Source: Chryseobacterium taklimakanense (GTDB lineage: Bacteria; Bacteroidota; Bacteroidia; Flavobacteriales; Weeksellaceae). Taken from it: a stretch of 64,000 nt of DNA. Each line of letters begins with the position of its first letter. Within the stretch, counting starts at the first letter, position 1. The position numbers and the translations under genes are program-made. Below, in pieces: positions 19,843 through 28,328 of the stretch. The DNA lies in assembly GCF_900187185.1 (NCBI RefSeq), contig NZ_LT906465.1, forward strand, positions 1,054,001-1,118,000, written 5' to 3'. The notes beneath the pieces are model-generated. The model ran no database searches. It was not told where the DNA came from and saw only the letters and a program-made list of their open reading frames with translations.

Positions 19843-20284
19843 GCTTGATGATTTGTTGGTAGAGGTATTCCCGGATCAACCTCGTTGTGGTTTGAATTTC
19901 CTCAAGGATCTCTTTCTTGTTTTCAAACTCATTCCATTCTCTGTTCCGGAGCAGATTGGATATCCTTATAAAATTGTTGCCGTAATTCAACAGAACCGCG
20001 TCGGTTTGAAACTCGTTTATTTTGAGTTCTTTTTCGGTTGAAACCAGTCTTAAATATTTTGATATTTTGAGTTTGTAGAAGTCAGCCTCCTTTTGAATTT
20101 TCTCAAACTCTTTTTCGGTAAAACGAACTGAGACTACCTTCGAAAATTGGTTCGCCGTCTTCTTTTTCAAACCTCCCTTTCGACCAATTTCTCGGAACCG
20201 TTTCTTTCTTTTTTCTTCTGCAACCTTTGCAATTTGCTGCTCGGAAACCTGTCTGACAAACTGTTTTAAAAAGTCATTTTTCAT
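19808..20284 (-). CDS. relaxosome accessory protein (MobC-like, ribbon-helix-helix)
   Basis: 158 residues. A basic N-terminal helix (EEKRKKRFREIGRKGGLKKKT) precedes a ribbon-helix-helix core (VVSVRFTEKEFEKIQKEADFYKLKISKYLRL), then a helical MobC-like tail (LNYGNNFIRISNLLRNREWN...LIREYLYQQI). Proteins of this type bind oriT and load the relaxase. The gene directly precedes and overlaps the relaxase. The 237 bases upstream hold a strong hairpin that could be oriT. Confidence 0.85.
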   Translation of the reverse strand: MKNDFLKQFVRQVSEQQIAKVAEEKRKKRFREIGRKGGLKKKTANQFSKVVSVRFTEKEFEKIQKEADFYKLKISKYLRLVSTEKELKINEFQTDAVLLNYGNNFIRISNLLRNREWNEFENKKEILEEIQTTTRLIREYLYQQIIKHEQFGNDEEDQ

Positions 20285-20391
20285 CTTGTGTTTATTTTGT
20301 GTTTAATTTTTTTATGATTATAAATTACTGGCTTGAATTCCATTTCCAAACAAGTGTTTCCGACGACAGGAGGAAGCCAAAAAGCCCGATT

Positions 20392-20420
20392 TTTACGACA
20401 AGCCCCACGCTTGTTGTAAA
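20392..20420. other. candidate oriT hairpin
   Basis: A 12-base-pair stem (one G-T pair) closes a five-base loop CCCAC; the core is CGACAAGC...GCTTGTTG. It lies in the 237-base gap between the primase gene and the mobilization genes, where relaxase nick sites usually lie in such elements. A second, looser inverted repeat TGGGTA...TACCCA (20424-20464) is next to it. The position supports oriT; no nick site can be read directly. An attenuator is the alternative. Confidence 0.4.
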
Positions 20421-20521
20421 CATTGGGTACTTTTTGCACTAGACACATGGCAAGTTTTTACCCAGCCTTTTTAGAGCATTCCACCTGTGCTTATTTTGCG
20501 CAGGCCGGCTTGTATAAATCT

Positions 20522-21439
20522 TCATCTTTTTCTCCTGTAAATATTCTGGTTTTCCTCGGACTCGTGTATGGCTGTTTGATTTTTTTCAAGCTTATTTTCA
20601 AGCGTCTTTTCTTCCTGTGATATCAGGAAATCATTCAGATCTTGATGAGGGAAATATTCATTCGAGCGGTCATCTGCCTCCGGGAATATTTTCAAAATTG
20701 AATCCCTGCACTGTTCGCCGGCGCGGTCGTTATCCAGGTACATTTCGACAGATTTATAATTTCCAAAAAGCCCTGATGTCTTGTGAACCATGGCGACAGA
20801 ATTCAGAATTAGATAGTCGGAAGGTGTCTTTTCCGGTTCTAAAATTTTAAGGGAGAGGTAGTCGGTAAATCCCTCGAAAACCTTGAGGTTTTCAGAATTA
20901 TTTTTTATCGTGGTGATATCCTTTTTTCCAAGACAGATTTTGGAAAACCTGCTGCGGATCTCGTAGCCTCCCGAATCGTTTTTGAAACCCAGCCCAAAAT
21001 ATCTTTTGTCGTTAATCCGGTAGTGGACTTCGCTCAATGCCGATTTTTGTGACTCGAGTTTTCTTGATTTCAAATAATCTAACAATGCCGGATGACTAAC
21101 TTCTTTTACTTCAAGAATCTCGTTTTTCTTTTCAGCAGTAATTGCTTCCGTCACACTCGGCTTTTTATAAGGAAAATCGAAACGAGAAAGATATTCCAAC
21201 GCATCCGATACCGAGCATCGCTTAATGGCTTGGACGATGGAGACATTGTCGTACATCATTCCCGTTCCAAAGTCGAAGGCCGTATTTTTAGTAAAATTTA
21301 CGACCAAGCTCGGTGTGCGCTCCTCGCGGTCTATCGCATGATAGAATGCGGATTTAGCGTTGTCTTTGCTCGGGAAAAGAGAAAAACTCTCAAGGACTTC
21401 CCGGATGCTGATATTTTCGTTAGCTTGTTTGCAGTTCAT
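20522..21439 (-). CDS. Toprim-domain primase of the mobile element
   Basis: 305 residues. The N-terminus resembles a CHC2 primase zinc domain (REERTPSLVVNFTKNTAFDFGTG), but the zinc cysteines are absent, as in other element-borne primases. The Toprim part has E189 in LKVFEGFTDYLS, the acidic D236-N-D238 in YLDNDRAGEQC and a late HQDLNDFL. It likely primes replication of the excised element or of transferred single-stranded DNA. It stands alone between the mobilization genes and the VirE-type ATPase gene. Confidence 0.88.
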   Translation of the reverse strand: MNCKQANENISIREVLESFSLFPSKDNAKSAFYHAIDREERTPSLVVNFTKNTAFDFGTGMMYDNVSIVQAIKRCSVSDALEYLSRFDFPYKKPSVTEAITAEKKNEILEVKEVSHPALLDYLKSRKLESQKSALSEVHYRINDKRYFGLGFKNDSGGYEIRSRFSKICLGKKDITTIKNNSENLKVFEGFTDYLSLKILEPEKTPSDYLILNSVAMVHKTSGLFGNYKSVEMYLDNDRAGEQCRDSILKIFPEADDRSNEYFPHQDLNDFLISQEEKTLENKLEKNQTAIHESEENQNIYRRKR

Positions 21440-21486
21440 TTTTTGTGTTTTTTAAAGTTTATTTTTTTTATATCCAGTTATGTTTT

Positions 21487-21678
21487 TACCGTTTTTCCAT
21501 ACCTGCCTACCTAAATATTGAATATCAGTTAGTTATATCATTTTATAACTTACCTTGTTGTTACCTGTTAATTGGATCCCTTCTTTAACGATGGTAGTTT
21601 AGGTAAAAACTTAGCTATTTTATTACCTTGATAAAAATTTGAAAATGAGTTATGTAAGTCCACTTAGGTAAGTAGGTA
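21487..21678. repeat. cluster of TACC/GGTA boxes, possible replication origin
   Basis: Within about 190 AT-rich bases between the primase and ATPase genes there are nine TACC/GGTA cores in both orientations. Several are embedded in TTACCT or AGGTAA: at 21487, 21500, 21508, 21551, 21562, 21602, 21624, 21667 and 21675. The two ends mirror each other (CCTGCCTACCTAA against TTAGGTAAGTAGG). Such spacing beside replication genes suggests iterons bound by an initiator. It could also be an operator array. Confidence 0.45.
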
Positions 21679-21712
21679 GGATAAATTGAATGTCAAGGAT
21701 TTAAACTTTCTT

Positions 21713-22870
21713 TCAGTCAATCTTTCTTCGGATCAGGTAGCCGTAAACCTGCAGTTTCGGATGCTTGATTCTTTCATACTTGAGCCTGGTGAGCGCCTTT
21801 CCGACCTTGATGTTGTTCAATCTTAAATTCAGGGCGTTGTTCATTGCCACAACGATGTCCGTCGCCGTAAGAAAGTCCTTGATGTCCTTCGATTTCTCGA
21901 AGTGTGCGGAAACGATTTCCTGCTCAAGTGAAAGCTGGGAAAACTGCTCGTTCCTCAGCTCATTAGCCTCTATGTCCGAGAGCGTCATTTCCGGTTGGTA
22001 ATTTTTTCTTTCAAAAGCATTGTGGTACGCCTGCGCCCATACCTTGTCTATGTCTATTTCCTTGGAATAATTGAAGTCAATGCTTAAAACTTCGAAAACC
22101 AGCCACCTTACGCTTCCTGTCTCGTCGGTAAGGAAATCTGTTCTGTTGGTGGAGGCAACAAAGGAACATATCCTATCCATGTTCTCCGGCCTCCGTCCGT
22201 AAGGCACCCTTACTTTTGCGCCGCCCATCGAGATGAAGGATTTCAGCGTGTTGACATCCGATTTGGACAGGACGGCCAATTCGTCGGCATTGAGGATAAA
22301 GTTTTTGCAGATAGCGATGATGCCGTCCTTGTCCACTGTGACATTTTCGGAATAATAATCCCTGAGCCCGTCCGGGATGAGGAACCGCAGGAAGGTGGTT
22401 TTGCCCGTGTTCTGTTTGGAGCTTGCCAGCACGAGGCACTGCTTGTTGACATAGTCTTTCTTCAATGCGCAAAGCACGGCGCGGGTCAGCCACTTCTCGA
22501 GATGGTAGCGGAACGCTTCGCTGTCGTTGGTCCGAACAAATCCCGCCAGCTTCCGGATATGGTCTTCGCCGTCCCAGCCCGCGAGTTTTTTAAAGTATTC
22601 CGCTAACGGGTTGTATCTCTTTATCAGGTGGCTCCGTACGAGGATCTCCAACTTCTGCATGGTGATCTGCATCCCGGCCTGTACGAGTTCTATCAGCAGG
22701 GAGTTGATGTTTAGCTCTGTCCAGTCGTCCTTTCCCTTGAGCGATATTTCTATCTCCAGGGCGATGGCGTTAAAGCGAAGGTCATACTTGCTTTCAAGAT
22801 ACTTCATCACCATATCGAAAATGGTAGTGGTCTCGGAATCGGTTTGGTAGAGTTTAGGGGATTCGTCCAT
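21713..22870 (-). CDS. VirE-type (virulence-associated E family) ATPase/helicase
   Basis: About 385 residues from the ATG at 22870; an in-frame ATG at 22906 would overlap the previous gene by 35 bases. The helical N-terminal part leads to a P-loop domain with Walker A SSKQNTGKT (residues 151-158 from this start), LRDYYSEN, the acidic FILNADELAVL and the arginine-containing ASTNRTDFLTDETGSVRW. This is the PF05272-type ATPase common on Bacteroidota mobile elements, where it works with a Toprim primase in element replication. The C-terminus resembles a small winged helix (LNNIKVGKALTRLKYER). Confidence 0.88.
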   Translation of the reverse strand: MDESPKLYQTDSETTTIFDMVMKYLESKYDLRFNAIALEIEISLKGKDDWTELNINSLLIELVQAGMQITMQKLEILVRSHLIKRYNPLAEYFKKLAGWDGEDHIRKLAGFVRTNDSEAFRYHLEKWLTRAVLCALKKDYVNKQCLVLASSKQNTGKTTFLRFLIPDGLRDYYSENVTVDKDGIIAICKNFILNADELAVLSKSDVNTLKSFISMGGAKVRVPYGRRPENMDRICSFVASTNRTDFLTDETGSVRWLVFEVLSIDFNYSKEIDIDKVWAQAYHNAFERKNYQPEMTLSDIEANELRNEQFSQLSLEQEIVSAHFEKSKDIKDFLTATDIVVAMNNALNLRLNNIKVGKALTRLKYERIKHPKLQVYGYLIRRKID

Positions 22871-22871
22871 A

Positions 22872-23213
22872 TTAAAGATGTTTTCTTCTATATGACTTTT
22901 CTGCATCTTCCTCGATTTCCAGAATAGTTTTTCTTTTGCCGGAAGAAATCCAAGCCATCAATTCATCTTCAAAAAAATAGAGTTTCTTACCATTTTTATA
23001 GCACGGAATTTTGCGCTCGCGAACCAGCGTATAGATTGTTGGCTTTGCCTTTCCGATAATTCTTGAGGCAGCCTCAATATCAATCGGAATTCTTTTTTCG
23101 GGTTCCGGAGCGGAATGCTGACTTTTAACAATCTGTTTGATTTCTGCAATTTGATCCGAAAGAAATGCAACTGCTTTCGGCAGGTTTTCAAATGAAATTT
23201 CTGTCTGTTCCAT
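22872..23213 (-). CDS. helix-turn-helix (excisionase-like) DNA-binding protein
   Basis: 113 residues. The N-terminal part is a short helix (PKAVAFLSDQIAEIKQIV). The central part is a MerR/excisionase-type helix-turn-helix (IDIEAASRIIGKAKPTIYTLVRERKIPCYKNGKKLYFFEDELMAWI), the family called helix_turn_helix_17. Such proteins serve as excisionases or regulators on integrative elements. The stop is two bases before the likely ATPase start, so the two are co-transcribed. A long-stem hairpin separates it from the gene before it. Confidence 0.88.
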   Translation of the reverse strand: MEQTEISFENLPKAVAFLSDQIAEIKQIVKSQHSAPEPEKRIPIDIEAASRIIGKAKPTIYTLVRERKIPCYKNGKKLYFFEDELMAWISSGKRKTILEIEEDAEKSYRRKHL

Positions 23214-23249
23214 AATACTTGTTTTTGATTATTATGGCGCAAAGAAAAA

Positions 23250-23300
23250 AAGTGATTTCCCTGTGACGGCCGGAAACACCGGATCACAGGGAAATCACTT
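23250..23300 (-). terminator. long-stem hairpin terminator
   Basis: A perfect 17-base stem (arm AAGTGATTTCCCTGTGA and its complement) with a further inner CCGG pairing is followed on the minus strand by a run of T (CTTTTTTTC). It lies between the membrane-protein gene ending at 23323 and the HTH gene starting at 23213. A second palindrome (AATCACAA...TTGTGATT) lies at about 23304-23324. The unusually long stem and the shared ATCAC/GTGAT core could mean an operator as well as a terminator. Confidence 0.6.
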
Positions 23301-23322
23301 ATAAATCACAAATTAATTGTGA

Positions 23323-24111
23323 TTATTGATCACTATCGGGTTGTGTTAAGTCCTTTTTTATTTTGATTATACCTTTTCGTTCGTCATCTTTCAGGTGTTT
23401 TTTTATGCTTTCAACTTCGATATCCTTCAGTGTTTCCGCAAAAACGGTTTTTAAAAACACTGCTGTTTCTCTTTGATCGCGAATTCGGAAATGATTCCAT
23501 AAGTTCCAGCCGAAATGAAATAAATCAAGACTCGTCAAATCATTAATTGGTACAGATTTTAAATTTTCAAAATCACCATTTTCAGCATACACCGAAACCG
23601 ATTCGCAAAGGCTATCCAAATTTGCATCTGAAAGATAAAGCGCAAATTCTTCTCGAGTATAACTGAGCGCTATATTTTTCTTTTCTTCAGCAACTTTGGA
23701 AAGTGCTTCGGCTTTCACTGTACGAATTTCTTCAATTTTAATTAATGGTTCTTCCGTAGGTAATTCTAAGATTTCTTCTGGTTTCAGAATTTCTTCTGTT
23801 TCTAAAATTTCGGTAGAGTCGTCAAATTTTATTTGCTCTGAAATTACAGGTGAGTCTTCTATTTCGTTACTTTCGGTAATTTTTTTAGACCTTTTATTCT
23901 TTATTACCGAGTCTGAAACTTCGTTAAGAATAATCATAATTCCAGAATAGACAATAAATAAAACTGATACAACTGCCCACATAATTGCAGTACCTGTATA
24001 ATCATCACCTCCCGAATCTATATAAATTTTCCTCGCAATAATACCTACAACGACGCAACCCACCAAGACAGATCCGTACTTTAGAACATTTTCAAAAAAT
24101 TTAATATTCAT
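23323..24111 (-). CDS. mobile-element membrane protein of unknown function
   Basis: 262 residues. Two membrane segments lie near the N-terminus (about 13-27 and 42-63). A long acidic linker rich in E, I and L follows (about 75-145), then a cytoplasmic helical domain (TREEFALYLSDANLDSLCESVSVY..., LDLFHFGWNLWNHF). I recognise no catalytic motif. It lies eight bases after the integrase gene on the same strand and ahead of a strong terminator, so it is transcribed with the integrase. A link to element stability or transfer is a guess. Confidence 0.75.
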   Translation of the reverse strand: MNIKFFENVLKYGSVLVGCVVVGIIARKIYIDSGGDDYTGTAIMWAVVSVLFIVYSGIMIILNEVSDSVIKNKRSKKITESNEIEDSPVISEQIKFDDSTEILETEEILKPEEILELPTEEPLIKIEEIRTVKAEALSKVAEEKKNIALSYTREEFALYLSDANLDSLCESVSVYAENGDFENLKSVPINDLTSLDLFHFGWNLWNHFRIRDQRETAVFLKTVFAETLKDIEVESIKKHLKDDERKGIIKIKKDLTQPDSDQ

Positions 24112-24119
24112 CAGTCGAC

Positions 24120-25367
24120 TTATTTGGAATTGAGGTTTAACTTTATTGCGTTTGCCGCCTTGTTTTTAGATTCATCCACCACTTTGGCGTAAACCTGCGT
24201 CGTTTTTACATTGGTATGACCTAACATTTTGCTGACGGTGTAAATATCAGTTCCATTGGCTAATTGTAAAGTGGCAAAGGTGTGGCGGAAATTATGGAAA
24301 GTAATATTTTTGGTAATTCCGGCGCTTTCAATCCATTTTTTCAGAGGTCGGGAAATCCACGCTGAATTTGGCAATCCTTCAAAGACTAAATCATCCGGCA
24401 GTTTTCTTTCGCCGCAAAGTTCTACTGCCTGTTCCGAAATGGGCATATATTCCACGCCTTTCGTTTTTTGCTGTGTAAAATGGATTTTTGGCAAGCCACT
24501 TTCAACACTGATTTCCTTCCATTTTAGTTTTTGAATATCGGATAAGCGAAGCCCTGTTAGTGCAGAAAATAATGCAGCGCGCCTTAACACATCACTATCG
24601 CAATCTGTTGAAGCAAGTTTGTTAAGTTCTTCAATCGTCAAATATTCCCTTCTTGATTCTTCGTCAGCAATACCTTTTATTTTAGCAGAAATTTCCGATA
24701 AAAAATATCCATCTACGAACGCTTGCCTTAGCGCTGCTTTAAAAATTGAGAAATAAGTGCCGGCACTGTTTTTAGAAAGTGTGCCTTGTTTATTTCCACC
24801 TCGTGGGGCGGTCAAAAGATAGTTTTTAAAATTCTCGCAAAACTTAATGTCAATCTTGTAAAACGGAATAATTTCACCTCCAAACTCAGTCAAAAAGTGA
24901 ATGACGCGCTCCCAGTTAATTCTGATAGATTCAGAACTGTTTCTGTGGCGTTTTTTAATTAAACCTTCGAAGTACTTAACAAAATTTTCTTCTGACTTTT
25001 CTTTCTGTTCCGCCTGAAATTTATCAAGTTCGCTGTAGAGTTCCACAGTATCAAATTCTCTTTGGCGTAGCTTCCGAAGGGAATCTGCATAAATCATGGT
25101 TTCTTGGTCGGTTTTGCTTTTGCAAACAATAATTCCATTATCATCCCTTTTGGGTTTATAGGATACCGAATCTTCCTTTGTTCGCGCAGGTCTATTCTTG
25201 TCGAAGACCACCGTGGTAACACTGCGGTTCACATATTCCCGGATTCTCTGTAGATTCTTCTTTCCCGGAACACTCACTGGATAACTTTCAAGATAAATAT
25301 ACCATTCCTTGCGAAACTCTGCCTTACGAAGGCGCACAGTGACTTTGGTTTTAAGCAGTTTTTTCAT
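24120..25367 (-). CDS. tyrosine recombinase (integrase)
   Basis: 415 residues. An N-terminal arm-binding segment (about 1-60) and a SAM-like core-binding domain (about 125-225) precede the catalytic domain. The catalytic residues are R274 (TGLRLSDI), a lysine near 301-303, H358-x-x-R361 (FHNFRHTFA), H384 (MLGHTNVKTT) and the nucleophile Y393 (QVYAKV). It is complete and should integrate and excise the element. It overlaps the upstream regulatory gene by four bases. No tRNA target is visible; the nearby end of the element is next to dnaK. Confidence 0.95.
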   Translation of the reverse strand: MKKLLKTKVTVRLRKAEFRKEWYIYLESYPVSVPGKKNLQRIREYVNRSVTTVVFDKNRPARTKEDSVSYKPKRDDNGIIVCKSKTDQETMIYADSLRKLRQREFDTVELYSELDKFQAEQKEKSEENFVKYFEGLIKKRHRNSSESIRINWERVIHFLTEFGGEIIPFYKIDIKFCENFKNYLLTAPRGGNKQGTLSKNSAGTYFSIFKAALRQAFVDGYFLSEISAKIKGIADEESRREYLTIEELNKLASTDCDSDVLRRAALFSALTGLRLSDIQKLKWKEISVESGLPKIHFTQQKTKGVEYMPISEQAVELCGERKLPDDLVFEGLPNSAWISRPLKKWIESAGITKNITFHNFRHTFATLQLANGTDIYTVSKMLGHTNVKTTQVYAKVVDESKNKAANAIKLNLNSK

Positions 25368-25927
25368 TTGCCAGCAAAAATTTCATCAATTAAAATCTTA
25401 GGAACATATACAAAACTTCCAACCTTTTTAGTCGGAACCTTATATCGCTTAATTGCGTTATTAACAGTGACCGGATCCGCATAAAATTTCGCGCAGATTT
25501 GCGAAATTGTATAGCATTCGCCAACTTCAAATTTGGGTTTTTCTTTCTTTTGCTCGACGGGGATTTTTACAGCCGTAAATAATGCTTCCAAATCTGACCT
25601 TTTTACGCGGGTTAATCTTATTCCAAGATTTTGTCCTGTAATCAGTCCTCTTTTAATCATTCTGTGAATAGTATCTTTTGAAATTCCAAACATTACTGTT
25701 GCTTCGGAAACAGAAATAAATTCACGAGTTTGAGTTTCCGCAATCTTGTTAGAATATTTCTGAAGTAAACCTTCGGTTTCTTTTTGAATTTTCTCCTGTC
25801 TCTTCCGTTCTTTCCCTGCTTTATTCGCACAAGAAGAAGAACAAAAACGAGTAGTAACTGTCTTAGCTTCAAATGGTTTCGAACATTGTTCGCATACTCT
25901 CGGTATCTTTAATTTGCTAAATCCCAT
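25364..25927 (-). CDS. zinc-ribbon protein with two helix-turn-helix domains
   Basis: 187 residues. The N-terminal zinc ribbon uses CEQCSKPF (C12, C15) and FCSSSCANK (C28, C32). A first MerR/excisionase-type HTH lies at about 71-116 (ISVSEATVMFGISKDTIHRMIKRGLI...). A second lies at about 138-183 (YTISQICAKFYADPVTVNNAIKRYKVP...). It is the first gene of the element, and its end overlaps the integrase start (ATGA), so integrase translation probably depends on it. A role as recombination directionality factor or repressor is inferred from position. Confidence 0.82.
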   Translation of the reverse strand: MGFSKLKIPRVCEQCSKPFEAKTVTTRFCSSSCANKAGKERKRQEKIQKETEGLLQKYSNKIAETQTREFISVSEATVMFGISKDTIHRMIKRGLITGQNLGIRLTRVKRSDLEALFTAVKIPVEQKKEKPKFEVGECYTISQICAKFYADPVTVNNAIKRYKVPTKKVGSFVYVPKILIDEIFAGK

Positions 25928-25975
25928 TATAATAATTCTCCCTGAATTTTTGTGTTACTTTTCAACTGAAAATAT

Positions 25976-26036
25976 AATAAGGCGCATAAGACGCACATTA
26001 TATCCAAATAAGGCGCGATACAAATGTGATACAAAT
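25976..26036. repeat. direct repeats at the integrase end, possible attachment/arm sites
   Basis: AATAAGGCGC occurs at 25976-25985 and 26007-26016, and GATACAAAT at 26017-26025 and 26028-26036. They lie between the first gene of the element and the dnaK terminator, where the element boundary must be. Short direct repeats here fit integrase arm-binding sites. I found no matching core at the other side, so the exact att site is unresolved. Confidence 0.4.
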
Positions 26037-26088
26037 ATATGATAAAAATCAATTAAAATCGACAATTATTTAAAATGGGCTAAAATTA

Positions 26089-26122
26089 AAAATCGCCGTA
26101 AACAAATAGTTTACAGCGATTT
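26089..26122 (-). terminator. dnaK terminator
   Basis: AAATCGCTGTAAAC pairs with GTTTACGGCGATTT (one G-T pair) around a TATTT-type loop and runs into TTTTAATTTT on the minus strand. It lies 32 bases after the dnaK stop. Confidence 0.75.
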
Positions 26123-26153
26123 AGTAATTAATAATTATCGTTTGTTACTTTCC

Positions 26154-28055
26154 CTACTTGACTTCTTCGAAATCAGCATCCTGAACATCATCCGCTCCGG
26201 CTGCATTGCCTCCAGGATTACCCTGGCCTGCATCTGCGCCCGGCTGCGCCTGGGCCTGTGCGTTGTACAGTTCTTCAGAAGCTGCCATCCATGCAGCATC
26301 CAAGGCTTCGGTTTTGGTTTTTACAGAATCCACATCTTTGGCTTCAAAGGCGGTTTTCAGTTCTGCAACTGCTGTTTCGATGCCTGCTTTTTTGTCTGCA
26401 GAAAGTTTATCACCGAATTCTTTAAGCTGCTTTTCAGTCTGGAAGATCAGTCCGTCAGCTTTGTTGAAAGCTTCCACTTCTTCTTTTTTCTTCACGTCGG
26501 CAGCTGCATTTTCTTCAGCCTCACGCTTCATTCTTTCGATTTCTTCATCAGAAAGTCCTGAAGATGCCTGGATCTTGATTGACTGTTCCTTACCTGTTCC
26601 TTTATCTTTCGCAGAAACACTCAAAATACCGTTCGCATCGATATCGAAGGTTACTTCAATTTGTGGAACTCCTCTTGGTGCCGGTGGAATATCAGTAAGG
26701 TCGAATCTACCGATTTCTTTGTTATCGTTGAACATCGGTCTTTCACCCTGCCCTACTCTGATGCTTACTGCCGGCTGGTTGTCGCTTGCAGTAGAGAAAA
26801 CTTCAGATTTTTTGGTTGGAATAGTCGTGTTAGCTTCAATCAGTTTTGTGAAAACAGAACCCATGGTTTCGATACCCAGTGAAAGTGGCGTTACGTCTAA
26901 CAATAATACGTCTTTCACATCACCGGTCAGTACACCACCTTGAATTGCAGCACCTACAGCCACCACTTCATCCGGGTTTACACCTTTTGAAGGCTTTTTA
27001 CCGAAGAATTTCTCAACTTCTTCCTGGATGATTGGGATTCTCGTAGAACCACCCACTAAAATCACCTCATCAATATCTGAAGTGGAAAGACCGGCATCAG
27101 CCAATGCTTTTTTACATGGTTCCATCGAGCGTCTTACCAGATCTTCAGAAAGCTGTTCGAATTTTGCTCTTGTTAAAGTTTTCACCAGGTGTTTTGGCCC
27201 TGTAGCGGTAGCCGTTATATATGGCAAGTTGATTTCCGTCTGTGTAGATGCAGAAAGTTCAATTTTTGCTTTCTCTGCGGCTTCTTTCAATCGTTGTAAC
27301 GCGATGGCATCTGTTTTCAAATCCACCCCTTCTTCAGTCTGGAATTCGGAAGCCAGCCAGTTGATAATCACATCATCGAAATCGTCACCACCAAGGTGTG
27401 TATCACCGTTTGTTGACAATACTTCGAAAACGCCGTCACCCAAATCAAGGATCGAGATATCGAAAGTACCGCCACCTAAGTCATAAACTGCAATTTTCTG
27501 GTCTTTCTGTTTTTTATCCAAACCGTAAGCTAGTGCAGCCGCAGTGGGTTCGTTGATAATTCTTTCCACTTTCAAACCTGCAATTTCTCCCGCTTCTTTC
27601 GTGGCCTGTCTCTGCGCATCGTTAAAGTAAGCCGGGACGGTGATTACTGCTCTGTTTACTTCCTGGCCCAAGTAATCTTCAGCTGTTTTCTTCATTTTCT
27701 GAAGGATCATCGCCGAAATTTCCTGTGGTGTATATTCTCTGTCGTCGATTTTTACTTTTACGGTATCATTCGGTCCCGAAACCACAGCGTAAGGAACTCT
27801 TGCCACTTCCAAAGCATCATCTTTGAAGTGTGTACCGATAAATCTTTTGATTGAATAAACGGTATTGTGAGGATTGGTTACCGCCTGTCTTTTAGCCGGG
27901 TCGCCCACAAGTCTTTCTCCGTCTTTTGTAAATGCTACCACCGAAGGTGTTGTTCTCTTACCTTCAGAGTTCGGGATCACAACCGGATCTTTCCCTTCCA
28001 TTACAGAAACGCAGGAGTTGGTTGTCCCTAAGTCAATTCCAATTATTTTGCTCAT
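26154..28055 (-). CDS. dnaK: chaperone DnaK (Hsp70)
   Basis: 633 residues, the full family length. The ATPase domain starts [11 protein letters not shown] and carries the phosphate loop [14 protein letters not shown] and VGGSTRIP. The substrate-binding domain follows ([14 protein letters not shown]), then the helical lid and an Ala/Gly/Gln-rich tail ending [12 protein letters not shown]. It refolds proteins with DnaJ and GrpE in the cytoplasm. It stands alone here (no grpE or dnaJ nearby) with its own promoter and terminator. Confidence 0.99.
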   Translation of the reverse strand: MSKIIGIDLGTTNSCVSVMEGKDPVVIPNSEGKRTTPSVVAFTKDGERLVGDPAKRQAVTNPHNTVYSIKRFIGTHFKDDALEVARVPYAVVSGPNDTVKVKIDDREYTPQEISAMILQKMKKTAEDYLGQEVNRAVITVPAYFNDAQRQATKEAGEIAGLKVERIINEPTAAALAYGLDKKQKDQKIAVYDLGGGTFDISILDLGDGVFEVLSTNGDTHLGGDDFDDVIINWLASEFQTEEGVDLKTDAIALQRLKEAAEKAKIELSASTQTEINLPYITATATGPKHLVKTLTRAKFEQLSEDLVRRSMEPCKKALADAGLSTSDIDEVILVGGSTRIPIIQEEVEKFFGKKPSKGVNPDEVVAVGAAIQGGVLTGDVKDVLLLDVTPLSLGIETMGSVFTKLIEANTTIPTKKSEVFSTASDNQPAVSIRVGQGERPMFNDNKEIGRFDLTDIPPAPRGVPQIEVTFDIDANGILSVSAKDKGTGKEQSIKIQASSGLSDEEIERMKREAEENAAADVKKKEEVEAFNKADGLIFQTEKQLKEFGDKLSADKKAGIETAVAELKTAFEAKDVDSVKTKTEALDAAWMAASEELYNAQAQAQPGADAGQGNPGGNAAGADDVQDADFEEVK

Positions 28056-28101
28056 AATATTATATGTTTTTATTTCTAAAACTGTTTGCGAAGGTTTTCT
28101 C

Positions 28102-28132
28102 CAATACTATACCACGCAAACTTTTGTGACAA
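28102..28132 (-). promoter_or_regulatory. putative dnaK promoter
   Basis: On the minus strand TTG is followed after 20 bases by TAGTATTG, one mismatch from TAnnTTTG. It lies 47 bases before the dnaK ATG. Confidence 0.4.
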
Positions 28133-28152
28133 ATTGACATATTTTTTTTCAG

Positions 28153-28250
28153 GAGCCGGGAACCTGCTCTCTGCTACTACTCCTCGCTCTGCCGCTCCAC
28201 TGCGTTCCGCGGCTTCGCTGTGGGGTAACCGCGACGATCAGGGCTAAGGA
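28153..28250. repeat. GC-rich palindromic (REP-like) intergenic element
   Basis: Between dnaK and the cytochrome gene lies a stretch far richer in G+C than the flanks. Its core is CCACTGCG (28197-28204) facing CGCTGTGG (28216-28223), with a CCGCGG palindrome in the loop. It has no open frame of note. It resembles the interspersed palindromic repeats of many bacterial genomes; the copy number is unknown here. Confidence 0.4.
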
Positions 28251-28278
28251 AAAGACAATCAATAAAATAAACAAAAGA

Positions 28279-28307
28279 AAAGGCGCTCCGTGTACCGAAG
28301 CGCCTTT
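28279..28307. terminator. terminator of the cytochrome c gene
   Basis: AAAGGCGCT and AGCGCCTTT form a nine-base stem 21 bases after the cytochrome gene stop. The minus strand continues into TTCTTTTGTTT. Confidence 0.75.
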
Positions 28308-28328
28308 CACTATTTTTTAAAGTTTTTA

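Larger units (their letters stand above)
18318..26089 (-). mobile_element. integrative mobilizable element backbone
   Basis: From right to left: regulator, tyrosine recombinase, membrane protein, HTH protein, VirE-type ATPase, Toprim primase, RHH mobilization protein, relaxase and membrane protein, all on the minus strand. It has its own integration, replication and mobilization functions but no conjugation channel genes, so it would need a helper. The right limit lies before the dnaK terminator (26089). The left limit is uncertain, because the IS and the organophosphate operon may be cargo. Confidence 0.8.

Noticed and set aside
25928-26153. tRNA gene as integration site
   Set aside because: No cloverleaf or tRNA 3' end is visible in the gap between the element and dnaK.
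26206-26943. Long open frame antisense to dnaK
   Set aside because: It mirrors the codon pattern of dnaK and has no family features.
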